The notes beneath the pieces were generated by a model. That model did no database searches and had not been told where the DNA came from. It saw only the letters and a program-made list of their open reading frames with translations. The translations under genes and the position numbers were made by a program. Positions 43,718 to 55,113 of a stretch of 64,000 nt of DNA are shown piece by piece; within the stretch, counting starts at the first letter, position 1; the number at the start of each line of letters is the position of its first letter. The stretch is taken from positions 186,001-250,000 of the forward strand of contig NZ_FMYZ01000003.1 of the NCBI RefSeq assembly GCF_900101625.1, given 5' to 3'. Source of the DNA: Cupriavidus sp. YR651. Lineage in GTDB: Bacteria; Pseudomonadota; Gammaproteobacteria; Burkholderiales; Burkholderiaceae.

Positions 43718-44566
43718 TCAATCGGCGAAATCGGTGGCTTCTGAGGACCCCTTCCACGCTTCGAGATCCTTTGCGACGGCCTTGGCCTTGTTGGCCGCGA
43801 GTTCGTTGGCGATCTTGCCGGCAAACAGATGTAGCGGCGGCGATTCGACACTGACGGCCTGGATGATCAGCAGTGCCAGCTTGTCAGGGTCTCCGGCCTG
43901 GTGGCCGTGCAGCGTGCCGAGATGCAAGTCGAGCGAAGCCTTGGCCTCCGTGTACGCGTCGATCTGGCGCCTGGACACCGCCAGTGCACCGCTCGACAGG
44001 AAATTGGTGCGGACCGGACCGGGATAGACCACTGTCGCGCGAATACCAAATTCGGCGACTTCCGCGGCCAGCGACTCGGTCAGGCCTGCCAGCGCGAACT
44101 TGCTCGCGACGTAGCTGCCCCAGCCCGCGTATCCACCCTGATAGCCGACGATGGAGGCGATATTGATGATGTGCCCGCTGCGTTGGCCGCGAAGACGCGG
44201 CAGCGCATGGCGCAGCACGACCATCGGCGCAAAGAAGTTGACCTCGAAATTCTGGCGAAGCTCTTCGTCGGACAATGCCTCGACGGTTCCTTGCTGCGCG
44301 TAGCCTGCGTTGTTCACGACCACGTCGATGGCGCCGAACGTCTGCACGGCATTCTCGATGGCCCGCTGGACACTTTGGTCATTGGTCAGGTCCACCTCGA
44401 GCGGAAGGAAGCTGTCGGATGCTTGTCCGAACGTCGTCGTCAGCGATGCTGCGGTGCGCGACGTTGCGGCGACACGATGGCCTTGCTCAAGCAGATGCTT
44501 GACGAGTTTCTGGCCGACGCCTTTCGATGCGCCGGTGATAAACCAGGTACGGGATGCTGCGTTCAT
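43718..44566 (-). CDS. Short-chain dehydrogenase/reductase
   Basis: A 282-residue NAD(P)-dependent oxidoreductase: cofactor motif TGASKGVG near residues 11-18, DVVVNNAGYAQQG, catalytic Ser in IINIASIVGYQG and Tyr/Lys in SYVASKFALAG. Length and the PGPVRTNFLSSGAL segment fit the classical SDR group often annotated as ketoreductases. The start at 44566 is preferred to 44611, which lacks a ribosome site. It lies 93 bases after another SDR transcribed in the same direction, and both probably respond to the divergent AraC regulator. Confidence 0.9.
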   Translation of the reverse strand: MNAASRTWFITGASKGVGQKLVKHLLEQGHRVAATSRTAASLTTTFGQASDSFLPLEVDLTNDQSVQRAIENAVQTFGAIDVVVNNAGYAQQGTVEALSDEELRQNFEVNFFAPMVVLRHALPRLRGQRSGHIINIASIVGYQGGYAGWGSYVASKFALAGLTESLAAEVAEFGIRATVVYPGPVRTNFLSSGALAVSRRQIDAYTEAKASLDLHLGTLHGHQAGDPDKLALLIIQAVSVESPPLHLFAGKIANELAANKAKAVAKDLEAWKGSSEATDFAD

Positions 44567-44659
44567 GATGAAGAGCCTTAATGGGCTGTGGGTTGAAGCT
44601 GGATCGGGCAACGTCTTCAGCGCACTCCGTGATCGGATTGCGTGATACGTGGCAGTGAC

Positions 44660-45400
44660 TCAGAACGGGCTGGCGGTGGGCCGTACGACGATCTCGCTGA
44701 CATCCACGTCGGCCGGCTGCTCCACGGCGTAGGCGATTGCGCGGGCGATGGCATCGGGCGTGATGGCGATGCGGCGGAACTCCTGCATGGCCGAACGTGC
44801 GGTGTCGTCGGAGATCGAGTCGGCCAGTTCGGACTCCACGACGCCCGGGCAGATGACCGTCACGCGGATCTTGTCCGTCTCCTGGCGCAGCCCGTCGGAA
44901 ATGGCGCGCACGGCAAACTTGGTGGCGCAGTAGACGGCTGCGGTCGGCGACACGGAAAGGCCACCGATCGACGAGATATTGATGATCTGCCCCTGGCCTT
45001 GCTGCTCCATCGTTGGCAGGACGGCAGCGATGCCATGCAGTACGCCACGGATGTTCACGTCGATCATCCGGTTCCACTCGTTGACCTTCAGTGCGTTCAG
45101 CGGCGAGAGCGGCATCACGCCCGCATTGTTGATGAGCACGTCGATGCGGCCGAAGGCATCGAGTGCGAATCGCGCAAATGCGGCGACGTCATCCGCCGAG
45201 GTGACGTCGAGTGCGCGATAGCGGACGCTACCGCCAGCTGCCTGCAGCGATTCGGTCAGCTCGACGAGCCTGTCGGTGCGGCGTGCGCCGATCACTAGAC
45301 GATGGCCTTGCGCGGCGAGCAATCGGGCGGCGCCCTCGCCAATGCCGCTGCTGGCGCCGGTGATCAGGATGACCTTCGATTCGTTGGATGGGATTGCCAT
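44660..45400 (-). CDS. Short-chain dehydrogenase/reductase (YdfG/SDR-like)
   Basis: A 246-residue classical SDR. Motifs are VILITGASSGIGEGAARLL, DVLINNAGVMPLS, catalytic Ser in IINISSIGGLS and YCATK. The C-terminus ends in DVSEIVVRPTASPF, common in the SDR group of serine or clavaldehyde-dehydrogenase-like proteins. AGGAG lies 8 bases before the ATG at 45400; the frame to 45463 is not needed. It is divergent from an AraC regulator 247 bases away. Confidence 0.92.
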   Translation of the reverse strand: MAIPSNESKVILITGASSGIGEGAARLLAAQGHRLVIGARRTDRLVELTESLQAAGGSVRYRALDVTSADDVAAFARFALDAFGRIDVLINNAGVMPLSPLNALKVNEWNRMIDVNIRGVLHGIAAVLPTMEQQGQGQIINISSIGGLSVSPTAAVYCATKFAVRAISDGLRQETDKIRVTVICPGVVESELADSISDDTARSAMQEFRRIAITPDAIARAIAYAVEQPADVDVSEIVVRPTASPF

Positions 45401-45647
45401 CTTGCATACTCCTATTGTCGGTTCGGATTTGACGGCATTTGCCCGCGATTGCCAGCGGAACAAGCCTTGCCGGTTGCGGCCTGCAAGAAAGCGATACGTT
45501 TCGTTGGCCGGTGAATGAATGGTAGAGGCGACGCACTCCGAGGCGAATACACGGACCGATGCCGTTATTGCCTATTCCTATTGACTGCGGTGGTACGCGG
45601 GATGTTGGGGGCTAGAATGGCGACCATCGCGACACAAGGAGAGAGCG

Positions 45648-46574
45648 GTGTCGAACGTCCGCAATCCCGCTTCCACCCGGATGGTCCGTCTGCTTGAGAG
45701 ACTGGCGCCCAACGAGGGTTACACCCAGTCGGCGCTCGACAGCGTGCGGCTGATGCGTTCCGATCGCCCGCTGGGGCGCACGCCTGTGCTGTACGAGCCG
45801 AGCATCGTGATTGTTTGTCAGGGGCGCAAGCTCGGATTCCTGGGCAACGAGGTGTATGTCTACGATGCGCAGCACTACCTCGTGCTGTCCGTGCCGCTAC
45901 CGTTCTCGACGGAGACGCAGGCCTCGCCGGAGGAGCCCATGCTTGCGGTGTCCATCCGTCTGGACCTGATCGAACTTAGCGAGCTGATTACGCAGATCGG
46001 TGCCGACGGGCATCATCCCGAAGCGCCCCCGACCGGCATCGCATCCACGCGGCTGGAGGGAGACCTTGCCGGCGCCACGATACGGTTGCTGGAAGCATTG
46101 ACGGCACCGCTCGATGCGCAGGTACTGGGGCCGGGCATCGTGCGAGAAATCTGCTATCGCGTGCTGACAGGGGAGCAAGGCGGGGCAATGCGTGCCGCGC
46201 TTGCGCATCACGGCCGGTTTGGACGTGTGGCGCGGGCACTCAAGCGGATTCACACCGACTACGCGACGCCACTCAACGTCGCTCGTCTTGCCGAGGAGGC
46301 CGGCATGAGCGTGCCGGCATTTCACGCCAACTTTCGCACGGTGACGCAGACGTCCCCGATCCAGTACATCAAGTCCACCCGCCTTCATCAGGCGCGCTTG
46401 CTGATGATCCGCGACGGCGTGACCGCCGCAGCCGCGGCGGGACGCGTCGGCTACGAAAGCGCGTCTCAGTTCAGCCGGGAGTTCAAGCGCCTGTTTGGCC
46501 GGACACCAGTCGAGGAAGTGCGCGACATGCGCGAGTCATTCACGCTCTCGCCGGCGGTCCGCTTTGGCACGTAG
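45648..46574 (+). CDS. AraC-family regulator (AraC_N type)
   Basis: A 308-residue regulator with a GTG start preceded by AAGGAGAG. The N-terminal AraC_N domain is evident from EPSIVIVCQGRKLGFLGNEVYVYD and YLVLSVPLPF. The C-terminal HTH pair is LARLAEEAGMSVPAFHANFRTVT-like and VGYESASQFSREFKRLFGRTP. Such YqhC-type regulators commonly control divergent SDR or aldo-keto reductase genes, which fits the two SDRs on the other strand. Confidence 0.92.
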   Translation: MSNVRNPASTRMVRLLERLAPNEGYTQSALDSVRLMRSDRPLGRTPVLYEPSIVIVCQGRKLGFLGNEVYVYDAQHYLVLSVPLPFSTETQASPEEPMLAVSIRLDLIELSELITQIGADGHHPEAPPTGIASTRLEGDLAGATIRLLEALTAPLDAQVLGPGIVREICYRVLTGEQGGAMRAALAHHGRFGRVARALKRIHTDYATPLNVARLAEEAGMSVPAFHANFRTVTQTSPIQYIKSTRLHQARLLMIRDGVTAAAAAGRVGYESASQFSREFKRLFGRTPVEEVRDMRESFTLSPAVRFGT

Positions 46575-46635
46575 GTACGCTCTAGTCACGCTCTAGGCGG
46601 CCGGGAAAGCGGTCGGCGCGAGGTGGCTGCTGCTG

Positions 46636-46660
46636 GGGCGGCTCTGGAGGAGAGCCGCCC
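46636..46660. terminator. Hairpin between convergent AraC and YbaK genes
   Basis: A perfect 10-bp stem (GGGCGGCTCT at 46636-46645 and AGAGCCGCCC at 46651-46660, 5-base loop) lies in the short gap between convergent genes. No long T-run flanks it, but position and symmetry suit a bidirectional terminator. Confidence 0.5.
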
Positions 46661-46714
46661 AGATAATCGGAGAGCAAGGCGCCGCAGGCAGATTCTTCCG
46701 TTTGCGTTCCGGCC

Positions 46715-47188
46715 CTACATGTCCCGGTGCGCAAAATGCCCGCGCTGTGCGTCGGCCATCAGGTCGACGAATTGCTCGATGCTCATGTGCACCAGTTCCT
46801 GGTGGTCGCCCGCTTCGAAGTAGACGTCCGGGTGTGTCAGCAGACTGTCGTCCAGCCAGGTCTGCGTGCCATATGCCATGCCGACCGGCGGGATCGCCCC
46901 GAGGTTGCAGTCCCTGAACACTTCGCGCACGCCGTTTTCATGCGCAAGCGTAAGCTTGCGGCCGGTCTGCTCGCGGAGCTCCGATAGTTTCAGGTGGTGC
47001 GTGGAAGGGATGACGGCTGTGAGATAGCCGCGGTTGTCTTCCAGCAGGACGGTCTTGGCCAGTCGGTCTCCGGGAACGTGCTCGGCCCGCGCAGCAGCCA
47101 TGCTGCTGGGGCTGCCGGGGTGACGCACGGTGTCGAACCGACTTTGCTTGTTGCGCAAGCATCTTGCCAGCGTGGTAGCCATGGTCAT
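46715..47188 (-). CDS. YbaK-domain aminoacyl-tRNA deacylase
   Basis: A 157-residue editing-domain protein that removes misacylated amino acids from tRNA. The motifs are AKTVLLEDNRGYLTAVIPSTHHLKL (split), the conserved NGVREVFRDCNLGAIPPVG and the C-terminal HPDVYFEAGDHQELVHMS. GGAGG lies 8 bases before the ATG at 47188, which rules out the longer frame. It resembles the ProXp/YeaK group of stand-alone deacylases. It stands alone. Confidence 0.87.
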   Translation of the reverse strand: MTMATTLARCLRNKQSRFDTVRHPGSPSSMAAARAEHVPGDRLAKTVLLEDNRGYLTAVIPSTHHLKLSELREQTGRKLTLAHENGVREVFRDCNLGAIPPVGMAYGTQTWLDDSLLTHPDVYFEAGDHQELVHMSIEQFVDLMADAQRGHFAHRDM

Positions 47189-47435
47189 GATTGCATCCTC
47201 CGACGCGCTCATCGCGACTGTTGTCCGAATGCAAACAACTATAGACGCCTCCCCAAGCGGCAGAGTCGGCCCAAATTCAATGGCGGCCATAGCTGGAATC
47301 AATGGAACGGGGCGGAATCGCGTTCTAGGATGGTATTGCAACTGTGATGTCCAAATCAGTCTGGAAAATCCGAACACTGTCCCCCAAGACCAGTCTCCAC
47401 TGACGGCGACGAGCTACGGCGCGGTGTTACGTTGA

Positions 47436-49640
<2,205 letters not shown>

Positions 49641-49667
49641 CATCAGCGGCAAGGCCGCAGTAACGAT

Positions 49668-49691
49668 GGGGCCGGTCGCAAGACCGGCTCC
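49668..49691 (+). terminator. Hairpin after katG
   Basis: A stem of about 10 bp with one G-T pair (core GCCGGTC at 49671-49677 and GACCGGC at 49682-49688) closes on a GCAA tetraloop, 28 bases after the katG stop. It lacks a following T-run, so termination is likely but not certain. Confidence 0.5.
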
Positions 49692-49793
49692 AGACTACGC
49701 TATATATGGCGCCAAAGTTCGTATCAGTCACGATGCGCTCAATGGCGACCTTCACGCGGAATCCTGTAAAGCTCACGCCTGGGTCCCGCCATT

Positions 49794-51473
49794 TCAGGCG
49801 ATGACCTTCTGCTCCTCGGCAGGCTGCTCGCGCATGCGACGGGCTTCGTCGCGCAGGAACTGCTGGTAATCGTCCAGATCGCCGTCGAAGGGCTCGACAC
49901 CGCCCTTGGTGACCAGCCAGAACTCGTCGCATACGGCGCGCAGCAGGGCCCGGTCGTGGCTGACCAGCATCACTGTGCCTTCGAATTCGTTGAGCGCCAT
50001 GCCTAGCGCTTCGCGGGTGGACAGGTCGAGGTGGTTGGTAGGCTCGTCGAGCAACAGCAGGTTGGGGCGCTGCCACACGATCATGCACAACACGAGCCGC
50101 GCCTTTTCGCCGCCACTCATCGTGCTCACCGCCTGATGGACCATGTCGCCGCTGAAGTTGAAGGTGCCGAGGAAGGTGCGAAGCGATTGTTCGGTGCCAC
50201 TCTGGCCGGGGGCGCGCATGTGCGGCGGCGTGTCCTTGGCAAGGCGGATCATGTGTTCCATCGGCGTGTCGAGCGGGCGCAGCACGTCGAGTTCCTGCTG
50301 TGCGAAGTAGCCGATATTCAGCCCCTTGCCTTCGCTGATTTCGCCGCCAATCGGCGCCAGCGCGTGCGCCACCGTCTTCACCAGCGTGGACTTACCCTGG
50401 CCGTTGGCACCAAGAATGCCGATGCGCTGCCCGGCCAGCACGGAACGGTTGATGCCCCGCACGATGACCGTGGGCGGCGTGCCCGGCAGTGCGCCGGTCG
50501 GCGCCGGGTAGCCGAAGCTCGCGTCCAGCATCGACAACAGCGGGTTCGGCACATTGAGCGGCTCCTTGAACTCGAAGTTGAACTCCGCGTCGGCAAGTAC
50601 CGGTGCGATCTTCTCCATGCGTTCGAGCGCCTTGACCCGGCTCTGCGCCTGCTTTGCCTTCGAGGCCTTGGCCTTGAAGCGGTCGATGAATTTCTGCAGG
50701 TGGGCGATCTTGTCGGCCTGCTTGGCCATCGCAGCCTGCTGCAATACGAGCTGCTCGGCGCGCATGTCTTCGAACTTGCTGTAGTTGCCGCCATAACGCA
50801 CGAGCTTGGCGTTGTCGACGTGCACCGTCACCTGCGTCACCGCGTCGAGGAATTCGCGGTCGTGGCTGATCACTACCAGGGTCCCTTGATAGCGCTTGAG
50901 CCAGGCTTCCAGCCAGACCAGCGCGTCGAGGTCGAGGTGATTGGTCGGTTCGTCGAGCAGCAGCAGGTCGGACGGGCACATGAGCGCGCGCGCCAGTTGC
51001 AGTCGCATGCGCCAGCCGCCGGAGAAGCTGTTGACCGGCTGGCCAAGCTGCGCTGCAGTGAATCCCAGGCCCAGGATCAGCGCCTGGGCACGTGCGGGGG
51101 CATCGTGTGCACCGGCGTCGTGCAGGGCCATGTAGGCGTGCGCCATGCGCATGCCGTCGTCGCTGGCCTCGGCGGCGGCTACTTCGGCCTGCGCGGCCAA
51201 CAGCACGGTGTCACCCTCGACTACGAAGTCGGTCGCGCTCTGCGCGGTCTCCGGCATCTCCTGCGCGACCTGGCCCATCTTCCATGCAGCGGGAATCGAG
51301 AACTCGCCACTGTCTTCGTGCAGCGTGCCGTTGAGAAGGGCGAAGAAGGACGACTTGCCGGCACCATTGCGGCCGACAAGGCCAATCTTTTCGCCGGGGT
51401 TGAAGGTAACGGACGCGCGGTCGAGTACGACATTGACGCCGCGACGCAGCGTGACATTACGGATGGAAATCAT
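49794..51473 (-). CDS. ABC-F family ATPase (YheS/Uup-like)
   Basis: A 559-residue soluble protein with two ABC ATPase domains and no membrane segments, of the ribosome-associated translation-factor class. Domain 1 has GRNGAGKSS, FSGGWRMRLQLARAL and LLLDEPTNHLDLD. A charged linker (about 235-300, rich in Lys, Ala and Gln; AKASKAKQAQSRVKAL) matches the P-site tRNA-interaction motif. Domain 2 has GANGQGKST, MSGGEKARLVLCMI and LLLDEPTNHLDLS. Order and linker resemble YheS (EttA/Uup relatives). It is divergent from a small unknown gene. Confidence 0.93.
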   Translation of the reverse strand: MISIRNVTLRRGVNVVLDRASVTFNPGEKIGLVGRNGAGKSSFFALLNGTLHEDSGEFSIPAAWKMGQVAQEMPETAQSATDFVVEGDTVLLAAQAEVAAAEASDDGMRMAHAYMALHDAGAHDAPARAQALILGLGFTAAQLGQPVNSFSGGWRMRLQLARALMCPSDLLLLDEPTNHLDLDALVWLEAWLKRYQGTLVVISHDREFLDAVTQVTVHVDNAKLVRYGGNYSKFEDMRAEQLVLQQAAMAKQADKIAHLQKFIDRFKAKASKAKQAQSRVKALERMEKIAPVLADAEFNFEFKEPLNVPNPLLSMLDASFGYPAPTGALPGTPPTVIVRGINRSVLAGQRIGILGANGQGKSTLVKTVAHALAPIGGEISEGKGLNIGYFAQQELDVLRPLDTPMEHMIRLAKDTPPHMRAPGQSGTEQSLRTFLGTFNFSGDMVHQAVSTMSGGEKARLVLCMIVWQRPNLLLLDEPTNHLDLSTREALGMALNEFEGTVMLVSHDRALLRAVCDEFWLVTKGGVEPFDGDLDDYQQFLRDEARRMREQPAEEQKVIA

Positions 51474-51746
51474 AGGGCGCTACTTCGGAGGGGATTGGCA
51501 TGATAGCCGACCGGACGTGCGGGGCTGTCTCTTTTCTGGCCGCACGCGTGAAAAGCCGCTTGCGCTTTGCGGCGCCCACCGGCCACAAGGCCGCAGTGGC
51601 CCCAACCCGCGGCCGATAGCTGCCATCGCCAGCAATAGCCGGCGTCGGAAGGGCTTCAAACGTATTAACATGGGAATGAGCAGGTGCTGCGGCTGCTCGC
51701 GCCGATGACGTCCACGTCACGATCCTCCGCGTGATGGGAGAAACAC

Positions 51747-52049
51747 ATGGCAACTTACGAGTTCAAGGACAAGGATCTCCAGTTCCTGGCTCAGGGCGCT
51801 GACTGCTGTTTTGCGTCTCCTGACACGGCTTTCGTTGAATGCGCAGACAGCCATCCGGCGTTCATGGTGACATGGCCGGAGGTCGGATCGCCGATGATGA
51901 GCCTTAAGGTGCAGATTCGGGCAAGCCAGTACGCCAGTTACCTGACGGACCCGTTCAGGGGACGAGAAGTCCTGCGCAAGGCAGTCGAAGATCGCCTTGC
52001 ACTGATCCACACCGTGAAAAGCGGACTGCTCCTCGCTCCCGATATCTAG
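51747..52049 (+). CDS. Small hypothetical protein
   Basis: A 100-residue soluble product (MATYEFKDKDLQFLAQGADC) with three cysteines early on and no signal peptide or membrane helix. GGGAG lies 8 bases before the ATG, so translation is plausible. I recognise no family. It is divergent from the ABC-F gene and faces the candidate small RNA. Confidence 0.6.
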   Translation: MATYEFKDKDLQFLAQGADCCFASPDTAFVECADSHPAFMVTWPEVGSPMMSLKVQIRASQYASYLTDPFRGREVLRKAVEDRLALIHTVKSGLLLAPDI

Positions 52050-52128
52050 GAGCTTGTCGTTCTGACGGAATCGCTTACGTGCGGAGGCCGCGAGGCGAGC
52101 GGTCGACGTCGTCCGCCAATGCCCCAAC

Positions 52129-52153
52129 AAAAAAGCACCTTCTACAGGTGCTT
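52129..52153 (-). terminator. Strong intrinsic terminator (minus strand)
   Basis: On the minus strand, AAGCACCT-GTAGA-AGGTGCTT forms a perfect 8-bp stem (52133-52153) running into TTTTTT. It is canonical and points away from phzF, ending the candidate small RNA. Confidence 0.8.
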
Positions 52154-52323
52154 GGTGCTTCCAGCCATGGGGGGCGTCCGAACCGGGTCAGCAACTTATG
52201 ATCCGGCTCGGACCTGCAGGCATATGTGGCCTGCACGATCACGCTTCAACCAGCAATCTATCCGGGAAACATGATCGATTCGCTGACCTACCTTCGCTTT
52301 ACGAGAGCGTGTCTCAGTCAGCA
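52129..52323 (-). ncRNA. Candidate small RNA with own promoter and terminator
   Basis: The minus strand of the gap between a small gene and phzF carries a complete transcription unit without a meaningful reading frame. A -35 TTGACC (52351-52356), 16-base spacer and -10 TAAAAT (52329-52334) predict a start near 52322. A strong terminator (8-bp stem, T6) ends it near 52129, giving about 194 nucleotides. Inside are a 10/11-bp hairpin (52176-52213), a perfect 7-bp hairpin (52215-52235) and a 7-bp long-range complement (52186-52192 with 52282-52288). It does not read as tRNA, tmRNA, 4.5S or an evident 6S RNA. Strand, length and structure are direct observation; the function is unknown. Confidence 0.5.
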
Positions 52324-52328
52324 CTCTA

Positions 52329-52356
52329 ATTTTAGGGCAGCCGGCGAATAGGTCAA
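52329..52356 (-). promoter_or_regulatory. Sigma-70-type promoter of the candidate small RNA
   Basis: Minus-strand TTGACC (52351-52356), 16-base spacer, TAAAAT (52329-52334), each box 5 of 6 to consensus. It lies about 72 bases past the phzF stop, so it is not the promoter of any recognised coding gene. Confidence 0.5.
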
Positions 52357-52427
52357 CCTGAATCCGGCTGTGCCGATTTCGTCGCGAGCGTGCCCGGACG
52401 ATGCTCCACGATGCCGCAGAAGACTGA

Positions 52428-53309
52428 TCACGCAGCGAGCGTGCCGTTGATACACGTGACCGACTGGCCACCGACGCGGATGACGCGATCCCCCTCGAAG
52501 TTCACGATCAACTTGCCCGCGCGGCCCACGACGGCGCCTTGCGTAGCCACATAAGTGGAACCAAACGTCGCGATCTGACCGGCGTCGCGAATGAACGCAG
52601 CCACGGAGCCGTTGCCGCTGCCGCACACTGGGTCTTCGTTCACGCCAACGCTGGGCGCAAACGCACGTACCTCGATGGCTGCCTCAGAGCCTGCGCCATA
52701 GGCTCCAAACACTACGATGCCGATGGACTGATTGCGCCTATCGAATTCGGCCATCCGGGCGAAGTCCGGTCGCAGGTCCAGGACGGCTTGTGCACTCGCG
52801 AGCTGCACAATCGTCCAGACCGGTCCCACATTGACGAACTTTGGCGTGTGCTCACGCAGCACGGGCGCGCCGAGGATGGATTCCATCTCATCGACCTGGG
52901 CGGGGACCATCGGCATCAGGCGGGGCTCGGGCAGGTTGAAGGCAATGACCGGGCTGGCGCCTTCACACATGGTGACGGTCAACTCGATCAGGCCGGCGCC
53001 GCACTCCTGGACCAGCTTGCCGTCCCTGGGCGTGATCTTGCGTGCTTCGATGAGAGCGTGGGCTGTACCCAGTGTCGGGTGACCTGCGAACGGCAGTTCG
53101 GATTGTGGCGTGAAGATGCGCACGCGGTAGTCTGCGCCGGCCTGCGTTGGCGGCAGCACGAAGGTCGTCTCGGAAAGATTCGTCCAGTTGGCTATGCGCT
53201 GCATCTCGTCCGAAGTCAAATCCTGGGCTTCCAGCACGACGGCTACGGGGTTGCCGCGGTAGGGGGTGCTGGTGAAAACGTCAACCTGCTTGAAGGGAAC
53301 AGTGGACAT
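52428..53309 (-). CDS. PhzF-family isomerase-like protein
   Basis: A 293-residue two-domain protein of the PhzF/diaminopimelate-epimerase fold. The catalytic-type glutamate is E47 in NLSETTFVLPP. Other motifs are FKQVDVFTSTPYRGNPVAVV, LPFAGHPTLGTAHAL and NEDPVCGSGNGSVAAFI. Stand-alone members are numerous and mostly uncharacterised; no phenazine genes are nearby, so a phenazine role is unlikely. The ATG at 53309 is preferred over the longer frame. It is divergent from a MocR regulator, its likely controller. Confidence 0.92.
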   Translation of the reverse strand: MSTVPFKQVDVFTSTPYRGNPVAVVLEAQDLTSDEMQRIANWTNLSETTFVLPPTQAGADYRVRIFTPQSELPFAGHPTLGTAHALIEARKITPRDGKLVQECGAGLIELTVTMCEGASPVIAFNLPEPRLMPMVPAQVDEMESILGAPVLREHTPKFVNVGPVWTIVQLASAQAVLDLRPDFARMAEFDRRNQSIGIVVFGAYGAGSEAAIEVRAFAPSVGVNEDPVCGSGNGSVAAFIRDAGQIATFGSTYVATQGAVVGRAGKLIVNFEGDRVIRVGGQSVTCINGTLAA

Positions 53310-53489
53310 GGGTCTGCTTTCCAGAAAATGGGGTCCGAGTGTGATGCCCAGTGACTCGCGCAAACGTCGACGGCAATACCGGCCCAGATGCCTGCGGTCC
53401 GCGCTCCGCCAACAATGCTGAAATATTAGGATTGGTGGGACAATGAGTACAGGTACAGCAATATGTCATTTCAATGGTGACAGTTCACG

Positions 53490-54965
53490 ATGAAAAGAAG
53501 GCAAGTGCCATCAAGCGGGACCGCAGGGAGCCTGTATGAAGCACTGGCAGACGAATTAACTGCCGCAATCCGGTCCGGACGCCTGCCCGCTGGCTCCAGC
53601 TTGCCCTCTCTGCGCGAATGCGCCGCGCAGCGCAAGCTCAGCCTCAACACGGTGAACGCGGCCTATCGGCTGCTGGAGGATCGTGGGCTGATCGCTGCCC
53701 GACCTCAGTCGGGCTTCTACGTGCGTAGCGAGCTGGCGGAGCCAGAATTCGCATTCCGCCGAATCGCCAAGGACGTCATGAGCCCCGCGCAGGTGGATCT
53801 CATGACCTCCGTACTACAGGCCCAGCAGCAGCCTGGCCACATGGATCTGGCATTCGCCGGCCCGCGCGGCAAGAGGTTCTATCCGGGCGAGCGCTTGGCG
53901 CGCATCACCAGCTCTGTCCTGCGCAGACATGGCGAGATTGTCGCCACCTACGCGCTGCCGCCTGGCTCGCTGCTGTTGCGCGAACAGATCGCCCTGCGCA
54001 GCTCGCGGCTGGGCATGGATCTCACGGCGGACTGCATCGTGTTGACACATGGCGCGATGGAGGCGCTCCAGCTTGCGCTGCGTGCGGTCACGCAGGCGGG
54101 CGACTACGTCGGCATCGAAGCGCCGTCGTACTTCAACATCTACCCGTTGCTCGCGGCGCTGGGCCTCAAGGCCATCGAGATCCCGACACATCCGCAGCAC
54201 GGCCTGGATGTTGATTCCGTCGAACACCTGCTTTTGCAAAAGCGCGTGGCTGCCGTAGTCGCCATGCCGACAGTGCATAACCCGCTCGGGTGCTCCATGC
54301 CAGTGGAAGCAAAGCAGCGGCTCGCCCAGCTCCTGCACCAGCATCGGACACCACTGATCGAGGACATGGTGTACGCCGAGCTTCAGTTCAGGGAGCCGCT
54401 GGAGCCCACCATCAAGTCCTTCGATCGCATGGGTTGGGTGTTGGCCTGCGGCGGATTCTCGAAAACGCTTGCTCCCGATTACCGCATCGGATGGATCGTG
54501 GGCGGCCGTTACCAGGAGGCCGTGCAACGCCTGAAGTTTGCGTCCAGCGCTTCAGAATCCATGCTTCTGACCGAAGCAGTGGGCCAGTTTCTCAAAAGCG
54601 GCGGTTATGAACATCACTTGCGTACGCTCCGGAGGCTGTACGCCTCGCAGGTGGCCACGGTGCGCGGATGGATCGCGCAGGCGTTTCCCGAGGGCACCCG
54701 CGCCACGCAACCCACCGGAGGCTTCGTGCTTTGGGTCGAGCTTCCGCCGCAGGTCGACAGCCTGAAACTGTTCCATGCAGCCCTGGCGAGGGGCATCGTG
54801 ATCATGCCCGGCCAAGTCTATTCCAAGGGCCCGCGATATCGCCACTTTCTGCGCCTGTCCTGCTGCCAGGACATCGACGACAGGTTCGCCGCAGCCATAC
54901 GCACCCTTGGGCAGCTAGCCGCCGAACTGCTGGCGGGTGAAGTATGTGAGCACGGCAACCACTAG
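53490..54965 (+). CDS. MocR-family regulator (GntR HTH fused to PLP aminotransferase-like domain)
   Basis: A 491-residue chimera: N-terminal winged HTH (LYEALADELTAAIRSGRLPAG, KLSLNTVNAAYRLLEDRGLI) followed by a fold-type I aminotransferase domain with PLP lysine K325 in GGFSKTLAPDYRIGW and the GVEAPSYFNIYP-like segment. Such proteins sense PLP-linked amines or amino acids and usually regulate the divergent gene, here phzF, 180 bases away. Related 6-bp cores (TTGGTGGGACA and ATGGTGACA at about 53432 and 53474) in the gap might be its sites, but they are imperfect. Confidence 0.93.
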   Translation: MKRRQVPSSGTAGSLYEALADELTAAIRSGRLPAGSSLPSLRECAAQRKLSLNTVNAAYRLLEDRGLIAARPQSGFYVRSELAEPEFAFRRIAKDVMSPAQVDLMTSVLQAQQQPGHMDLAFAGPRGKRFYPGERLARITSSVLRRHGEIVATYALPPGSLLLREQIALRSSRLGMDLTADCIVLTHGAMEALQLALRAVTQAGDYVGIEAPSYFNIYPLLAALGLKAIEIPTHPQHGLDVDSVEHLLLQKRVAAVVAMPTVHNPLGCSMPVEAKQRLAQLLHQHRTPLIEDMVYAELQFREPLEPTIKSFDRMGWVLACGGFSKTLAPDYRIGWIVGGRYQEAVQRLKFASSASESMLLTEAVGQFLKSGGYEHHLRTLRRLYASQVATVRGWIAQAFPEGTRATQPTGGFVLWVELPPQVDSLKLFHAALARGIVIMPGQVYSKGPRYRHFLRLSCCQDIDDRFAAAIRTLGQLAAELLAGEVCEHGNH

Positions 54966-55028
54966 CGTGAGAGTTTTGACCGTCCAGGAGAGGCCCACGG
55001 CGACGACCATTTGAAGAGGTCCAGACTT

Positions 55029-55054
55029 GATCTCCCTTCTTAAGAAAGGAGATC
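55029..55054. terminator. Hairpin between MocR and porin genes
   Basis: GATCTCCCTT (55029-55038) and AAAGGAGATC (55045-55054) pair at 9 of 10 positions across a 6-base loop, between the convergent MocR and porin genes. No clear T-run follows on either strand. Confidence 0.4.
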
Positions 55055-55113
55055 CGGCTTCAGATTCGCGGGGTTAGCCAGAAGGCACTGGTCGTCTGGC
55101 TTCCCGGCGTGGA

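Noticed and set aside
52129..52323. Possibility that the candidate small RNA is 6S RNA.
   Set aside because: Length is close, but the 5' and 3' ends pair over only about five bases and no central bubble flanked by long stems is seen.
53432..53482. Two TGGTG-containing words as MocR operator repeats.
   Set aside because: The copies are imperfect and the spacing is irregular, so they are mentioned only as a weak possibility.
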